64,000 nt of DNA from Primulina eburnea (Eukaryota > Streptophyta > Magnoliopsida > Lamiales > Gesneriaceae), in NCBI RefSeq assembly GCF_022965805.1, contig NW_027330892.1:36001-100000 (forward strand), given 5' to 3'. This document shows positions 23,801-34,421 of the stretch, piece after piece. Below the pieces are notes generated by a model. That model had not been told where the DNA came from, searched no databases, and saw only the letters and a list, made by a program, of their open reading frames with translations. The position numbers and the translations under genes were made by a program. Within the stretch, counting starts at the first letter, position 1. Each line of letters starts with the position of its first letter.

Positions 23801-25421
23801 AGACTTTGATTGTGAGATTAAATACTATCCAGGGAAGTCAAATGCAGCAGCAGACGCCTTGAGTCGAAAGGTTTGTTCCTTATCCTTATCGACGATAGGT
23901 GTTACGAAACTCGTTGAAAATTGCTGTTTTGCTGGAATAGAATTTGATACAGATAGGAAGCCACTACGACTTGCTACTATTCAAGTCGAGCCAAACTTGA
24001 TCAGAAGAATAAAAGAAGCACAAAGAACAGATCAGAATGTGCGGAGATCGATTCAGATGGTCAGAACAGGACACGTATCAGAATATCGGGTGCGTGAGAA
24101 TGTGTTGTACGTAAATAACCGTCTGGTTGTGCCGGATGTTTCAGAGTTGAGACATCAGATTATGTCAGAAGCACATTGTAGTCGGTTTAGTATTCATCCT
24201 GGTGGCCGAAAGATGTACAATGATCTGAAGACACAGTTCTGGTGGAAGCAGATGAAGTCAGACATTGCGGAATTTGTATCTAAATGCTTGAATTGCCAAC
24301 AAGTGAAGGCCGAGAGGAAGAAGCCCGGAGGGTTACTTCAGAGTTTGTCTATTCCTGAATGGAAATGGGACCACATCTCCATGGATTTTGTGACGAAGTT
24401 ACCCCGATCTTCTCGAGGCTGCGATGCGATTTGGGTCGTTATCGACCGACTGACCAAATCAGCTTGTTTTATTCCGTATAGAATGACTTACAGACATGAT
24501 CAAATGGCGGAGATATATGTTCGAGAGGTAGTCAAATTACATGGTGTGCCGAAGTCTATCGTATCAGATTGGGATCCACGATTCACTTCACACTTTTGGC
24601 ACAGTTTACAGCAGGCCTTAGGTACGACTTTACACCTGAGTACTGCTTATCATCCTCAGACAGACGGACAGTCAGAGCGGACTATCCAGACATTAGAGGA
24701 TATGTTGAGAGCCGTAGTACTAGACTTTGGTACTAGTTGGCAAGATTCCCTACCTCTTTGTGAATTCTCCTATAATAACAGCTATCAGACGAGCATTGAG
24801 ATGGCACCGTTTGAAGCGTTATATGGCAAGAAGTGCAGATCTCCGCTATACTGGGATGATATCTCAGAAGTACCAGAACTGGGGCCAGATATGATTCGTG
24901 ACATGACAGAGAAGGTGAAACTCATTCAGAAGAGGATGAAGACAGCACAGGATAGGCAAGCCAAATACGCCAATATCAGACGTAGACCGTTAGTATTTGA
25001 GGAAGGAGATAGAGTATTCTTAAAGATTTCTCCATTCAGAGGCGTTGTTCGATTTGGTAAACGCGGGAAACTATCTCCTCGATACATTGGTCCTTACGAG
25101 ATCCTTGAAAAGATTGGCGATCGAGCTTATCGACTTGCCCTTCCTCCTTCTCTATCCGGAATACATGACGAGTTTCATGTATCAATGTTACGAAAATATA
25201 TGCCAGATGTTTCTCATGTCATTCAACATGACGAAGCTGAACTTGATCAGACGTTGAGCTATGTGGAACAACCGATACAGATTCTTGATCGGAAAAACAA
25301 GCAACTCAGAACGAAGAATATTCCACTTGTGAAAGTTCAGTGGAGTCGTCATGGCATCGAAGAAGCGACATGGGAGACAGAAGCAAGTATGCGACAGAAA
25401 CACCCCGAATTCTTCCAATGA
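20884..25421 (+). pseudogene. Element D gag-pol polyprotein, disrupted by one frameshift and one stop
   Basis: The start at 20884 begins MPPRRAF, matching the gag starts of B and C. Gag domain lies at about residues 55-210 (WW and RFFPVSYR stretches), zinc knuckle C-X2-C-X4-H-X4-C near 300, protease [10 protein letters not shown] near 401, and reverse transcriptase from about 590. A one-base loss near 23006-23012 ends the first frame at 23016. The next frame carries FIDD and RNase H (CDASHRGLG) and stops at a TAG at 23775-23777, where B and C have His or Gln. Integrase and the chromodomain-like end continue in that same frame to 25421. The catalytic triad residues of integrase remain. One usually conserved Arg in the SDRDPRF motif is Trp. 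Confidence 0.92.
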
Positions 25422-25468
25422 TGTAAGTGTGTTATTACTTCGATGCTTACATTGATAGAATGATGTGT

Positions 25469-25506
25469 GAGTTCGAGGACGAACTCTTATCTAAGAGGGG
25501 GAGAAA
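25469..25506 (+). other. Element D hairpin and polypurine tract
   Basis: The inverted repeat GAGTTCG-AGGA-CGAACTC is at 25469-25486. The polypurine tract AGAGGGGGAGAAA ends at 25506, directly before the 3' LTR. The hairpin lies after the gag-pol stop, so coding does not explain it here. Confidence 0.75.
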
Positions 25507-27328
25507 TGTAATGCCCGAGGATTTGATTATCGTAATTTGCTAGGAGATTAGTGAATTAAATAGATATAATTGTAAACGGGCCATTACGAGACCAGATTGG
25601 ACAAAGAATCTAAATTTCACCAATTTCGGGCAGAACTAGTGGCGCCCGAGCGGTAGAAAGTGACCGCTCGAGCGCCAATGCTCAAGGGGAGTACGTTCGG
25701 GCAGAAGGTGTGGCGCCCGGGCGGTAATTTATGACCGCCCGAGCGCCAGAATCTCACACCGCGGCAGAACCTTCCGCGCCCGGGCGGTAGATTTTTACCG
25801 CCCGAGCGCCGAGCTCGCGCCCGGGCGGTAAGTTTCGACCGCCCGAGCGCCAAACCAGAATGGGCAAGAATGTGACACGTCTCATCAGCATGCAACAAGG
25901 ATATATATAAACGAATTTTTCTTCAAAATTGATAAGAAATCAGAAAGGAGAAAGCTCCGAGAGCTTTTGGAAATTCTTGCGCTCGTATCTTTCAATCCGT
26001 ACATCTGATTTGAAATCAGACTTCGGTACCGTGTTCCTATCGTTGTAGGCTACGCGTGGACGTAAGTTTTACTATGTTTTGGCATGTCTTGAAATTAGGA
26101 TGTTGCAGGAATCAGATATGATTCATATATGTTGTTTCTGACATATTAGACATCGTATAATTACAAACGGATTTAAGAACGGACACCGTATAGAATTGTT
26201 ATGAAATTTAGAGTTAAATTAACTGGGTGTTGGTACCAAATTTATACCGTTTTCAGTTATGAATTGGGGGAATTGATATAGATTGTTTAATATGGAGATT
26301 GTACAGTTGAAATGATACCGAAATCAAGTCTTTAAGTGGGTATGTATTGATTGAGATTAGAAATTGATAAATTGTGTATCAACATTTCCATTTCAGATTT
26401 GTATTGGTGACAGAGACAGAAATTGTGCAACGAAAGGTATAAGTCATGTTTTGTTTGGGGAGATGTAACTCAAATAAGATATTATTTGAGTTTCCCAACC
26501 AAAATCACATACGAGTATTATTAAATATTTTGTAACATGTTTATGAATTGTGTATAGCATTATATTCAATCTTTTAACATGTTATGCTTTGATTTCAGAA
26601 TTGTATTCAAGCATGTATGATCAGTATGATATTCAGCCATGAATATGATTATACGTTGTTTACATATTGATATTCATTGCATTTGAGATAGGAGAGTCTT
26701 TGACAGGCATTGTCAAATATCTAGACGTTTCGGTGTATCTCAGCATAGGAGTAGGCATTACTCTTATTGCCGCCGTTGATACAGCTCAGACCGAAGTCTA
26801 GGAATGAGACGTACATTACCCCGATTGGAGGGTAGGTAGTGACGTCTTATTCACCCCGGGATCCCTAGAGTTCTAGTCGAGTCGAGTCCAGACATGGTTT
26901 GATTCGCCTTGCATTGCATGTGCATATGATGTCATGCATGATAACATGTTTCATGTTTAATTGATTATATGCATGTATACATGTTTATACTGGGATTTGT
27001 TCTCACCGGTTTTCCGGCTGTTGTTATGTCTGTATGTGTGCATAACAACAGGTGGGGCAGGATCTGGGTCACGCAGAGGATGAGAGATGGACATAGCGTG
27101 GTGATCTCGGGCATAGCAGATGGCTAGTAGTTGTACTGTATTTTATTACTAGTTGTTCAGAGTAGTTGGAACAAGACATATTGTACCTTCTGTTTGTATT
27201 TTAAATAAGGCATGTATGTTGTTTATATACCTTAGATTTAATATTAAAAAGCGAAAAATTTGACCCACTTTTTATATTAATGATCCGTTTTAATCCCAAA
27301 GAAAAGAATTAGAGCCCGGGTCCCCACA
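25507..27328 (+). repeat. Element D 3' LTR
   Basis: The 1822-bp LTR is nearly identical to 18809-20629. Palindromes are at about 25640-25853, the TATA tract near 25901-25912 and the stem-loop at 26721-26801. By-eye differences include GACACG against GCGCG before the CATGCA motif and a few single substitutions. Confidence 0.95.
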
Positions 27329-28016
27329 CAAAACGAGGAGGAGGTAGTGGAAACTGTACAGTAGTAGGCTGTGGCGGTCTCTGCCCCTGAACACCGTAGG
27401 AAGCCCCTCGCTGCCTGATCAAGCCAGCCTCTGCTCCCTTCGCTCGGTTCAATGCCTCTGAAAAAGTACTAGGCCGGCCCGTGTTCACCAGGGTAAAAAC
27501 ATCGGGATTCAATCCGTTGATGAACTGATCGGCCACTGCCTCGTCGTTCCCTGCCACATGAGGTGCAAATCGTAGCAATGCAGAAAATTTAGACACATAC
27601 TCCTCGATGTTCCACTGTCCCTGCTTCAGATTCGCAAATTCAGCTCCTTTATCGTTTCGGTAGGAAACGGGGAAGAAGCGCTGATAGAACTCATCCTTGA
27701 AGACTTTCCACGTAATGTCAATGCCTCGGTGCTCCAAGGCTCTCTTCGTAGTCAACCACCAGCTCTTGGCAACCACCTGCATCTGATGCCCTATTAGTTT
27801 CACACGTCGCTCATCAGTATATGCCAAAGACTCAAATAACATCTCGATATCATCAAGCCAGCTCTCGCACTCTAGTGCACTCTCTGTGCCCTTCAGGGTA
27901 GGCGGATGGAAGGACTGAAATCTCTTCAATAAGGTCTCCATCGGCGTAGCGGTGACATCCATCTGTGCACCTGATGTGCTACCCTGCTCTGGCTGTGGTA
28001 TACGTCTAGGCGGCAT
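27329..28016 (-). pseudogene. Element B gag N-terminal part, cut by element D
   Basis: The start codon at 28014-28016 begins MPPRRIPQPEQGSTS, aligned with the gag starts of C and D. The frame is open further upstream, but those codons lie in the leader. The fragment covers the gag domain ([41 protein letters not shown]), about 229 codons. It then runs into the CAAAA duplication and element D. The reading phase continues correctly into the pol part at 18803. Gag would form the virus-like particle core. As it stands the fragment lacks the zinc knuckle and everything after it. Confidence 0.9.
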
Positions 28017-28175
28017 AAATCTGATTACCAAACTGATTAGTACACAATTAATATCATCTGTCTCAGCCCTCCTCTGATCATAGACTCTGATCGAGAATCG
28101 GTTCTGATTCAGGCTTGAAATGCTGTAAATCAATTCAGATAATACAACACAACATATAGTAGGGAAAGCAATAAT

Positions 28176-28272
28176 CATGCTAGCATCTCAAAAGCAAGGA
28201 AGATGACTCGATCTACCCCGCTCATTCTATTCTATCTCTGTCTACAGAACCTACTGCTCTGATACCACCTGT
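28176..28272 (-). other. Element B leader with primer-binding site
   Basis: The primer-binding site TGGTATCAGAGC lies on the minus strand at 28256-28267, five bases from the 5' LTR. The conserved leader block GAGCGGGGTAGA, CTTCCTTGCT, GCTAGCATG is at about 28176-28226. Gag begins at 28016. Confidence 0.9.
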
Positions 28273-28978
28273 TGTGGGGACCCGGGCTCTAACTCAATTC
28301 TTTTGGGATTTAATTGGATCTTTGTTCGAAAATGTGGGTCAAAAATTTGCTTTTAACATTATTTCAAATGTATAATTAAAGCATCACAAGTCTATATATG
28401 AACTAAACGACATAAGATACATACCAGTCTGTTTAATACAACCATACACTAGTGTTTCAATATCAACTACAACCATGAGTAGTACAAGTTTCATAATAAA
28501 ACACTAGTAATCTGCAATGCCCGAGATCTCCACGCTATCATCCATCTCTCATCTAGCTCGAGACCCAGATCCTGCCCCACCTGTTGCCATGCACACATAC
28601 AGACACGACAACAGCCGGATAACTCCGGTGAGAAACATATCCCAGTATAAAACATGGATGCATGCAATGTCATAATCATGTACAAAAGCATAGAATATAT
28701 CAAGTAACATGAATAAAATCTAAACATGTAGAAGAATACAAATCTGTATTCAACATTTAACTCTTGACTCGACTCATTTCTAATCTAGGGATCCCGGTGT
28801 GAATAAGACGGTCTGTCACCTACCCAACCACTCGGGGCAACGGTACGTCTTATTCCTAGACTTCGGTCAACTCTGTATCGAGGGTCTACACATATAGCAA
28901 ATCTGCTCCTATGCGTCGATACACCGAAACGTCTAGTTTTGGCAAGTCTGCCAATATCTCCTATCTCAGGACTCGAAT

Positions 28979-29525
28979 CTAAATCAATAAACAAAACATA
29001 ACATAATCAAATGTAATAACAATCTAGTATGTGATTTAGGGAAACTCGTATCAAATCTGAATCGAGTTGTGCAATCCCGTGACCACATGAATTATACCTT
29101 TCTTGTCGCACTGTCTGTCAAGATCTCGAATCAAATGTCAAACCTGTCACTTCAAATCTGAAATGGCAATGTGTAGACACACCATATCAATCTCTAACTC
29201 AAAGGAACATATATGCAAATCAATAATAAATCTCGGTAAAAATCGACGGCATAACAGCGTAATTCTCGGTACCGGTCAACTCAAGAACATCATACTCAAT
29301 CACAATCAACTCATAATCTCATCAACACATCCATATATATTCTGAAATCTGTACAATCTTAACATCATACATGCTGAAATTTAAAATAATAGCATACGGT
29401 GTCCGAAATTCGATCTGATAACGAATATACCAAGCTCAAGATATCAAGAACACATATTCTAACTCAAATCTGAATTTCTCCCAACATACACAATCTGAAT
29501 TATGTTGAAATGTAACAAAACTTAC
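28979..29525 (-). other. Two predicted leader introns in the B 5' LTR
   Basis: On the minus strand intron 1 runs from 29525 (GTAAGTTTT) to 29158 (ATTTCAG). The mini-exon is 29157-29098 (60 bp). Intron 2 runs from 29097 (GTATAATTC) to 28979 (GATTTAG). The positions correspond to those in C, D, F and G. Confidence 0.48.
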
Positions 29526-29754
29526 ATCCTTGAATAGCAACTGATGAGAGGAGTTCAAAACCGAAGTCGGATCTAAAATCGGATGGCTAAATCTTGCAAA
29601 ACTTCAATTCTAATAAGAAGGAAACCTCTCACCTTCTTTGAAAATAGCTCTCGGTGCTTTCACTGAAATGGGGAAGAACTGAATCAGCACAAATCATATA
29701 TATACCATGCCATGTGTCAGCTCAAGAGGAAAGGGTGGCATTTCTGCATGCAGC

Positions 29755-29983
29755 ACCGCGGGTGCGGTGACTTAGGAGCGCGGGTGCGCTGTGCTTTCGG
29801 CAACATTTCATTTTCTGAATTCCGATGACCGCGGGTGCGGCTCTTGCATGACCGCGGGTGCGGTCTCAGCACCGCGGGTGCGGTATTGCTAGCACCGCGG
29901 GTGCGGTGTTGCTTCGCACATTTCCCTCAACTTTCTGTCACCTACACCGCGGGTGCCGTAGTCCTAGCACCGCAGGGGCGGTG
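29755..29983 (-). promoter_or_regulatory. CACCGCGGGTGCGGT palindrome cluster in U3 of element B
   Basis: About seven copies of an imperfect palindrome centred on CCGCGGG are present, repeated in the 3' LTR at 13098-13326. On the minus strand the cluster is followed after about 50 bp by a TATATATA tract. The motif sequence is unlike that of C, D, F or G, but the placement is the same. Confidence 0.75.
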
Positions 29984-30077
29984 TGGCTTCGGCCCTGCAT
30001 CTCAAAATCTCATAATTCATGCATTCTTATCTCTACAATTCCCACATCAATAATGCCGATAATTCTCGAGCCTTACA

Positions 30078-32266
30078 TATAAAATGTGCCATCTTAGAGA
30101 ATCTATCCACAACAACAAAAATAGAATACATCCCCTTCTTTGTCCTAGGCAACCCCAAAATAAAGTCCATAGAATTGTCAATCCAAGTTCTTTTTAAGAA
30201 TAGCACGCAAAGGTGTTCCCAAAGTTCTATTGACAACTTCAGTTTGAGGATGACAAGTAGTAGAATACAACAATTTTGTGCCAAGTTCAGCCCATAAAGT
30301 CTTCCAAAAGTAACTTAAGAATTTAACATCGCGACCAGAAACAATAGTCCTAGGCATGCCATGCAACCTAACGACTTCTCTAAAGAACAAATCCGCAATG
30401 TTTGAATCATCATCGCTTTTATGACAAGCTATAAAATGTGCCATCTTAGAAAATCTATCCACAATAACAAAAATAGAATCCCTCCTCTTCTTAGGCCTAG
30501 GCAACCCCAAACTAAAGTCCATAGAAATGTCAATCCAAGTTCCTTTTAAGAATAGCACGAAAAAGTGTTCCCAAAGTTCTATTGACAACTTCAGTTTGTC
30601 CATCCGTTTGAGGATGACAAGTAGTAGAAACCAACAGTTTTGTGCCAAGTTTAGCCCATAAATTATTCCAAAAGTAATTTAATAATTTAACATTGCGACG
30701 AGAAACAATAGTCCTAGGCATGCCATGCAACCTAGCGACTTCTCTAAAGAACAAATCCGCAATGTTTGAAGCATTATTGGTTTCATGACAATCTGTAAAA
30801 TGTGCATCTTAGAGAATCTATCCACAACTACAAAAATGGAATCCCTCCTCTTCTTAGGCCTAGGCAATCCCAAACTAAAGTCCATAGAAATGTCAATTCA
30901 AGTTCTTTTTAAGAATAGCACGCAAAAGTGTTCCCAAAGTTTTATTGACAACTTCAGTTTGTCCATCTGTTTGAGAATGACAAGTAGTAGAAAACAACAA
31001 TTTTGTGCCAAGTTTAGCCCGTAAATTTTTCCAAAAGCAACTCAAAAATTTAACATTGCGACGAGAAACAATAGTCCTAGGCATGCCATGCAACCTAGCG
31101 AATTCTCTAAAGAACAAATCCGCAATGTTTGAAGCATCATCGGTTTCATGACAAGCTATAAAATGTGCCATCTTAGAGAATCTATCCACAACTACAAAAA
31201 TAGAATTCCTCCTCTTCTTAGGCCTAGGCAACTCCAAAATAAAGTCCAGAGAAATGTCAATCCAAGTTCTTTTTAAGAATAGCACGCAGAAGTGTTCCCA
31301 AAGTTCTATTGACAACTTTAGTTTGTCCATCCGTTTGAGGATGACAAGTAGTAGAAAACAACAATTTTGTGCCAATTTTAGCCCATAAATTATTCCAAAA
31401 GTAACTCAAAAATTTAACATTGCGACGAGAAACAATAGTCCTAGGCATGCCATGCAACCTAGCGACTTCTCTAAAGAACAAATCCGCAATGTTTGAAGCA
31501 TCATCGGTTTTATGACAAGCTATAAAATGTGCCATCTTAGAGAATCTATCCACAACAACCCCAAAATAAAGTCCATAGAAATTTCAATCCAAGTTCTTTT
31601 TAAGAATAGCACGCAAAAGTGTTCCCAAAGTTATATTGACAACTTGAGTTTGTCCATCCGTTTGAGGATGACAAGTAGTAGAAAACAACAATTTTGTGCC
31701 AAGTTCAGCCCATAAAGTCTTCCAAAAGTAACTCAAGAATTTAACATCGCGACCAGAAACAATAGTCCTAGGAATGCCAAGCAACCTAGCGACTTCTCTA
31801 AAGAACAAATCCGCAATGTTTGAAGCATCATCGGTTTCATGACAATCTATAAAATGTGCCATCTTAGAGAATCTATCCACAACTACAAAAATGGAATCCC
31901 TCCCCTTCTTAGTCCTAGGCAATCCCAAACTAAAGTCCATAGAAATGTCAATCCAAGTTCTTTTTAAGAATAGCACGCAAAAGTGTTCCCAAAGTTCTAT
32001 GGACAACTTCAGTTTGTCCATCCGTTTGAGGATGACAAGTAGTAGAAAACAAAAATTTTGTGCCAAGTTTAGCCCATAAATTATTCCAAAAGTAAATTAA
32101 AAATTTAACATTGCGACGAGAAACAATTGTCCTAGGCATGCCAGGCAACCTAGCGACTTCTCTAATGAACAAATCAGCAATGTTTGAAGCATCATCGGTT
32201 TCATGACAAGCTATAAAATGTGCCATCTTAGAGAATCTATCCGCAACAACAAAAATAGAATCCCTC
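30078..32266 (-). repeat. Satellite block 2 (between elements B and C)
   Basis: Six to seven monomers continue block 1 across the B insertion in the same orientation. Joined at the TATAA duplication, the flanks match an uninterrupted stretch in block 3 (57537 to about 59750). One monomer has a 12-bp deletion between CAGTTT repeats near 30240. Another carries the recurrent 37-bp deletion (about 31552-31570). The block ends at the CCCTC target of element C. Confidence 0.92.
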
Positions 32267-32396
32267 TGTAATGCCCGAGAAATTTGATCCTAATAATCTC
32301 TAATTATTGAAATATAATTTGATATGATTATTAAAGGATTAATCGGGACACGAAATAAGAGTTCATATAACTTGTGTAAGTTCTGGACAGAAGTAG

Positions 32397-32579
32397 TGGC
32401 GCCCGAGCGGTAGATTACGACCGCCCGAGCGCCAATATTCTGTAGGAGAAGGATTCGGGCAGAAGAGATGGCGCCCGAGCGGTAATTTATGACCGCCCGA
32501 GCGCCAATGTATAAATCCGAAAGGAATCGGACAGAAACTGCCGCGCTCGAGCGGTAGTTTATTACCGCTCGAGCGCCAG
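32397..32579 (+). promoter_or_regulatory. Three GC-rich palindromes in U3 of element C
   Basis: Hairpin units occur near 32398, 32468 and 32542, each a GGCGCCCGAGCGGT-type arm paired with ACCGCCCGAGCGCC. They are related to the four of D. CACGT, CATGCA and TATA follow within about 60 bp. The 3' LTR copy is at about 51803-51985, where one arm is altered to GCGCCCTAGCGG. Confidence 0.78.
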
Positions 32580-32786
32580 CCGAGATTCAAGAAAAGGTGA
32601 CACGTTTCTCCAACATGCAGCTTAGGATATATATATACATCTTTACGTTGGTTTCTTCAGAAAAATCGAGAAAAGGGTCAGAATATATGTGTTGAAAATC
32701 CTTACGCCTTTTCTGAGAAATCCTTCCGTCAGAATTTGAATCCGACTTCAGTACTGTAATCCTATCGACGTAGGCTACACTTTGAC

Positions 32787-33343
32787 GTAAGTTTTGCTAC
32801 TTTTTGACATGCTTTGAAATTATGCTATTGTCAGAATTGAATAGGATTCATATATGATGTTCTTTACATGTTAGACATCATAGAATCGAAGTCAGATTTA
32901 GAAACGGACTGATTATGGAATTGTTATGAATTTTTTTTAGGGTATATTGAGTTATACCGGATAGATTTGAATTGTGACTGGATTACAGATTATACTGGAT
33001 ATGGGTTATGGATTGTAACTATTATCTGGTGATGTTGTATTGACGGGAATACTGAAATTGTACCGTTATACCGTTGATTTTGAATTAAATCCAGATTGAT
33101 CAGATTGTTATCAATTTGAATGGTATATTGACATGAGATTATTGATATTGTCATTGCCAGACAGGCTGTGAGTTCAGGACTTCGACTGAGCCAGAAACCG
33201 ACGAAAGAAAGGTATAAGTCAATGTGGTATTGGGAGATGGATTTGAGTCGGTTTAGACTTGGGTTTCCCTAAATCACATACTTTATTTTATTGCATGGAT
33301 AATTGCATTACATTGATTAATGTGCATGTTCTCTTGAATTTAG
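32787..33343 (+). other. Two predicted leader introns in the C LTR
   Basis: Intron 1 is 32787-33160 (GTAAGTTTT to TGCCAG), the mini-exon 33161-33211 (51 bp), and intron 2 33212-33343 (GTATAAGT to AATTTAG). The 3' LTR carries the same sites. Confidence 0.45.
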
Positions 33344-33486
33344 ATGACAGGTATTAGACGAGTTATCTTGTGACAGAAGTGCCGGATAGTGGTGGTATCG
33401 CCACGGCACATTGCACGATGTCTCAAGATAGGATATTAGCGATAGAGCTACAGTCCTTGACGGTTAGGTCAGGATACTGGATGTGT

Positions 33487-33672
33487 GGTTATATCGAGTA
33501 ATGGAATCTATTACGGAATTCGATATAGGAACACCATATTTGGTTATATCGAGTAAAGGGTATAGGAATTCTTCTATTACGGAATTCGATATAGGAATAC
33601 CAGGGCACTGGTTATATCGAGTAATAGAGATTATGGTTCCATCCTTTACGGAATTCGATATAGGAATACCAC
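33487..33672 (+). repeat. Triple inverted-repeat module in the C LTR
   Basis: GGTTATATCGAGTAA and GGAATTCGATATAGGA alternate three times. Each TATATCGA/TCGATATA pair can form a hairpin. The 3' LTR copy is at 52894-53079. It occupies the place where the other families have the CTAGACG stem-loop. Confidence 0.7.
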
Positions 33673-34185
33673 ATCTGGAAACCGGGATCCCTAGACTAGG
33701 ATTGAGTCTAGTCTGAATTATGATTGATGTCGACAGTTTGATTTGATATTGTTTATGTTTCAGATTTTGATACATATTCATGTTACCTAATTACATGCTT
33801 TATATTGTTTGTATGATTGCATGTTTCATTGATTTATACTGGTGATTATATTCTCACCGGTATATCCGGCTGTTGTCTTGTCTGTATGTGTACTTGACAA
33901 CAGGTGGGACAGGTCCAGGGTCGAGGAGATGAAGAGCTAGATCGTGATTAGAGTGGTGGCACCGGACTTGGACTAGATGTAGGGTTAAACACTTGACTTT
34001 AGTTTTAAACCCTAGTTTGAATAAATGTTGAAATACATGATTTGTATTTTATATACTGATATGTATCTATGTTGTATGTCACTACGTTCCGCATTTTAAA
34101 AAAAAAATTAGACCCTGTTTATTTATTATTAACTAGTCCCAATGATGATTAAGAACTTGATTAGCGTCCGGGTCCCCACAACAGG

Positions 34186-34421
34186 TGGTATCAGAGCGAT
34201 AGATCCGTGAGATTGAGATAGGAGCTAGTGAGCGGGGTAGAATGAGATTTTCTTTCCTTGCTTTTGATTGCTAGCATGTTTACTGCTTTAATACATGTTA
34301 CCTGACTTATCTGCTATTGATATGGTATTGTGTATTATTGGAATGGATCAGCTGTAAGATGATCCAGGGAGGCTTGAAACAGGATTATTGTTGGAACTGC
34401 TAACCCTTTTGGTTATCAGAT
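34186..34421 (+). other. Element C primer-binding site and leader
   Basis: The tRNA-Met site TGGTATCAGAGC is at 34186-34197, five bases after the LTR. The conserved leader block GAGCGGGGTAGA to GCTAGCATG lies at about 34230-34280. No coding sequence is apparent before gag at 34422. Confidence 0.9.

Larger units (their letters stand above)
18809..27328 (+). mobile_element. Element D: complete Tekay/Del-like LTR retrotransposon nested in element B
   Basis: LTRs of 1821 and 1822 bp flank a 4877-bp internal region. CAAAA is duplicated at 18804-18808 and 27329-27333, inside the gag-pol frame of B and in the opposite orientation. Primer-binding site, one long gag-pol region and polypurine tract are in the normal order. 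The LTRs differ at only about seven positions by eye, fewer than those of B, as expected for the younger insertion. The coding region has one frameshift and one stop, so this copy is unlikely to be autonomous. Confidence 0.95.
11616..30077 (-). mobile_element. Element B: Ty3/gypsy chromovirus-type LTR retrotransposon (Tekay/Del-like), disrupted by two insertions
   Basis: Two 1805-bp LTRs in the same orientation bound the element. The 5-bp duplication TATAA flanks it at 11611-11615 and 30078-30082. The primer-binding site lies next to the right LTR and the polypurine tract next to the left LTR, so the element reads right to left. Without element D (18809-27328) and solo LTR S (13433-14877) the internal region is 4877 bp, the same as in D. 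Gag, protease, reverse transcriptase, RNase H, integrase and a C-terminal chromodomain-like segment are all present. The LTRs differ at about ten positions by eye, so the insertion is fairly recent. The clade call rests on the chromodomain, gene order, tRNA-Met primer and large LTRs. Confidence 0.93.
28273..30077 (-). repeat. Element B 5' LTR (right copy)
   Basis: The 1805-bp LTR carries a GC-rich palindrome cluster (29755-29983), a TATATATA tract (about 29693-29703), two intron-like intervals (28979-29525) and a stem-loop (28856-28936), all reading on the minus strand. TATAA follows at 30078-30082 as the target duplication. Confidence 0.94.
32267..34180 (+). repeat. Element C 5' LTR
   Basis: This LTR starts TGTAATGCCCGAG and ends CCGGGTCCCCACA, 1914 bp. 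It carries three GC-rich hairpins (32397-32579), a TATATATATA tract (about 32627-32639), two intron-like intervals (32787-33343), a triple inverted-repeat region (33487-33672) and a stem-loop (33871-33902). Confidence 0.94.

Noticed and set aside
33464..33781. Frames on both strands with GIPISNSV repeats
   Set aside because: They come from the triple inverted-repeat module in the C LTR and appear again in the other LTR at 52871-53188.
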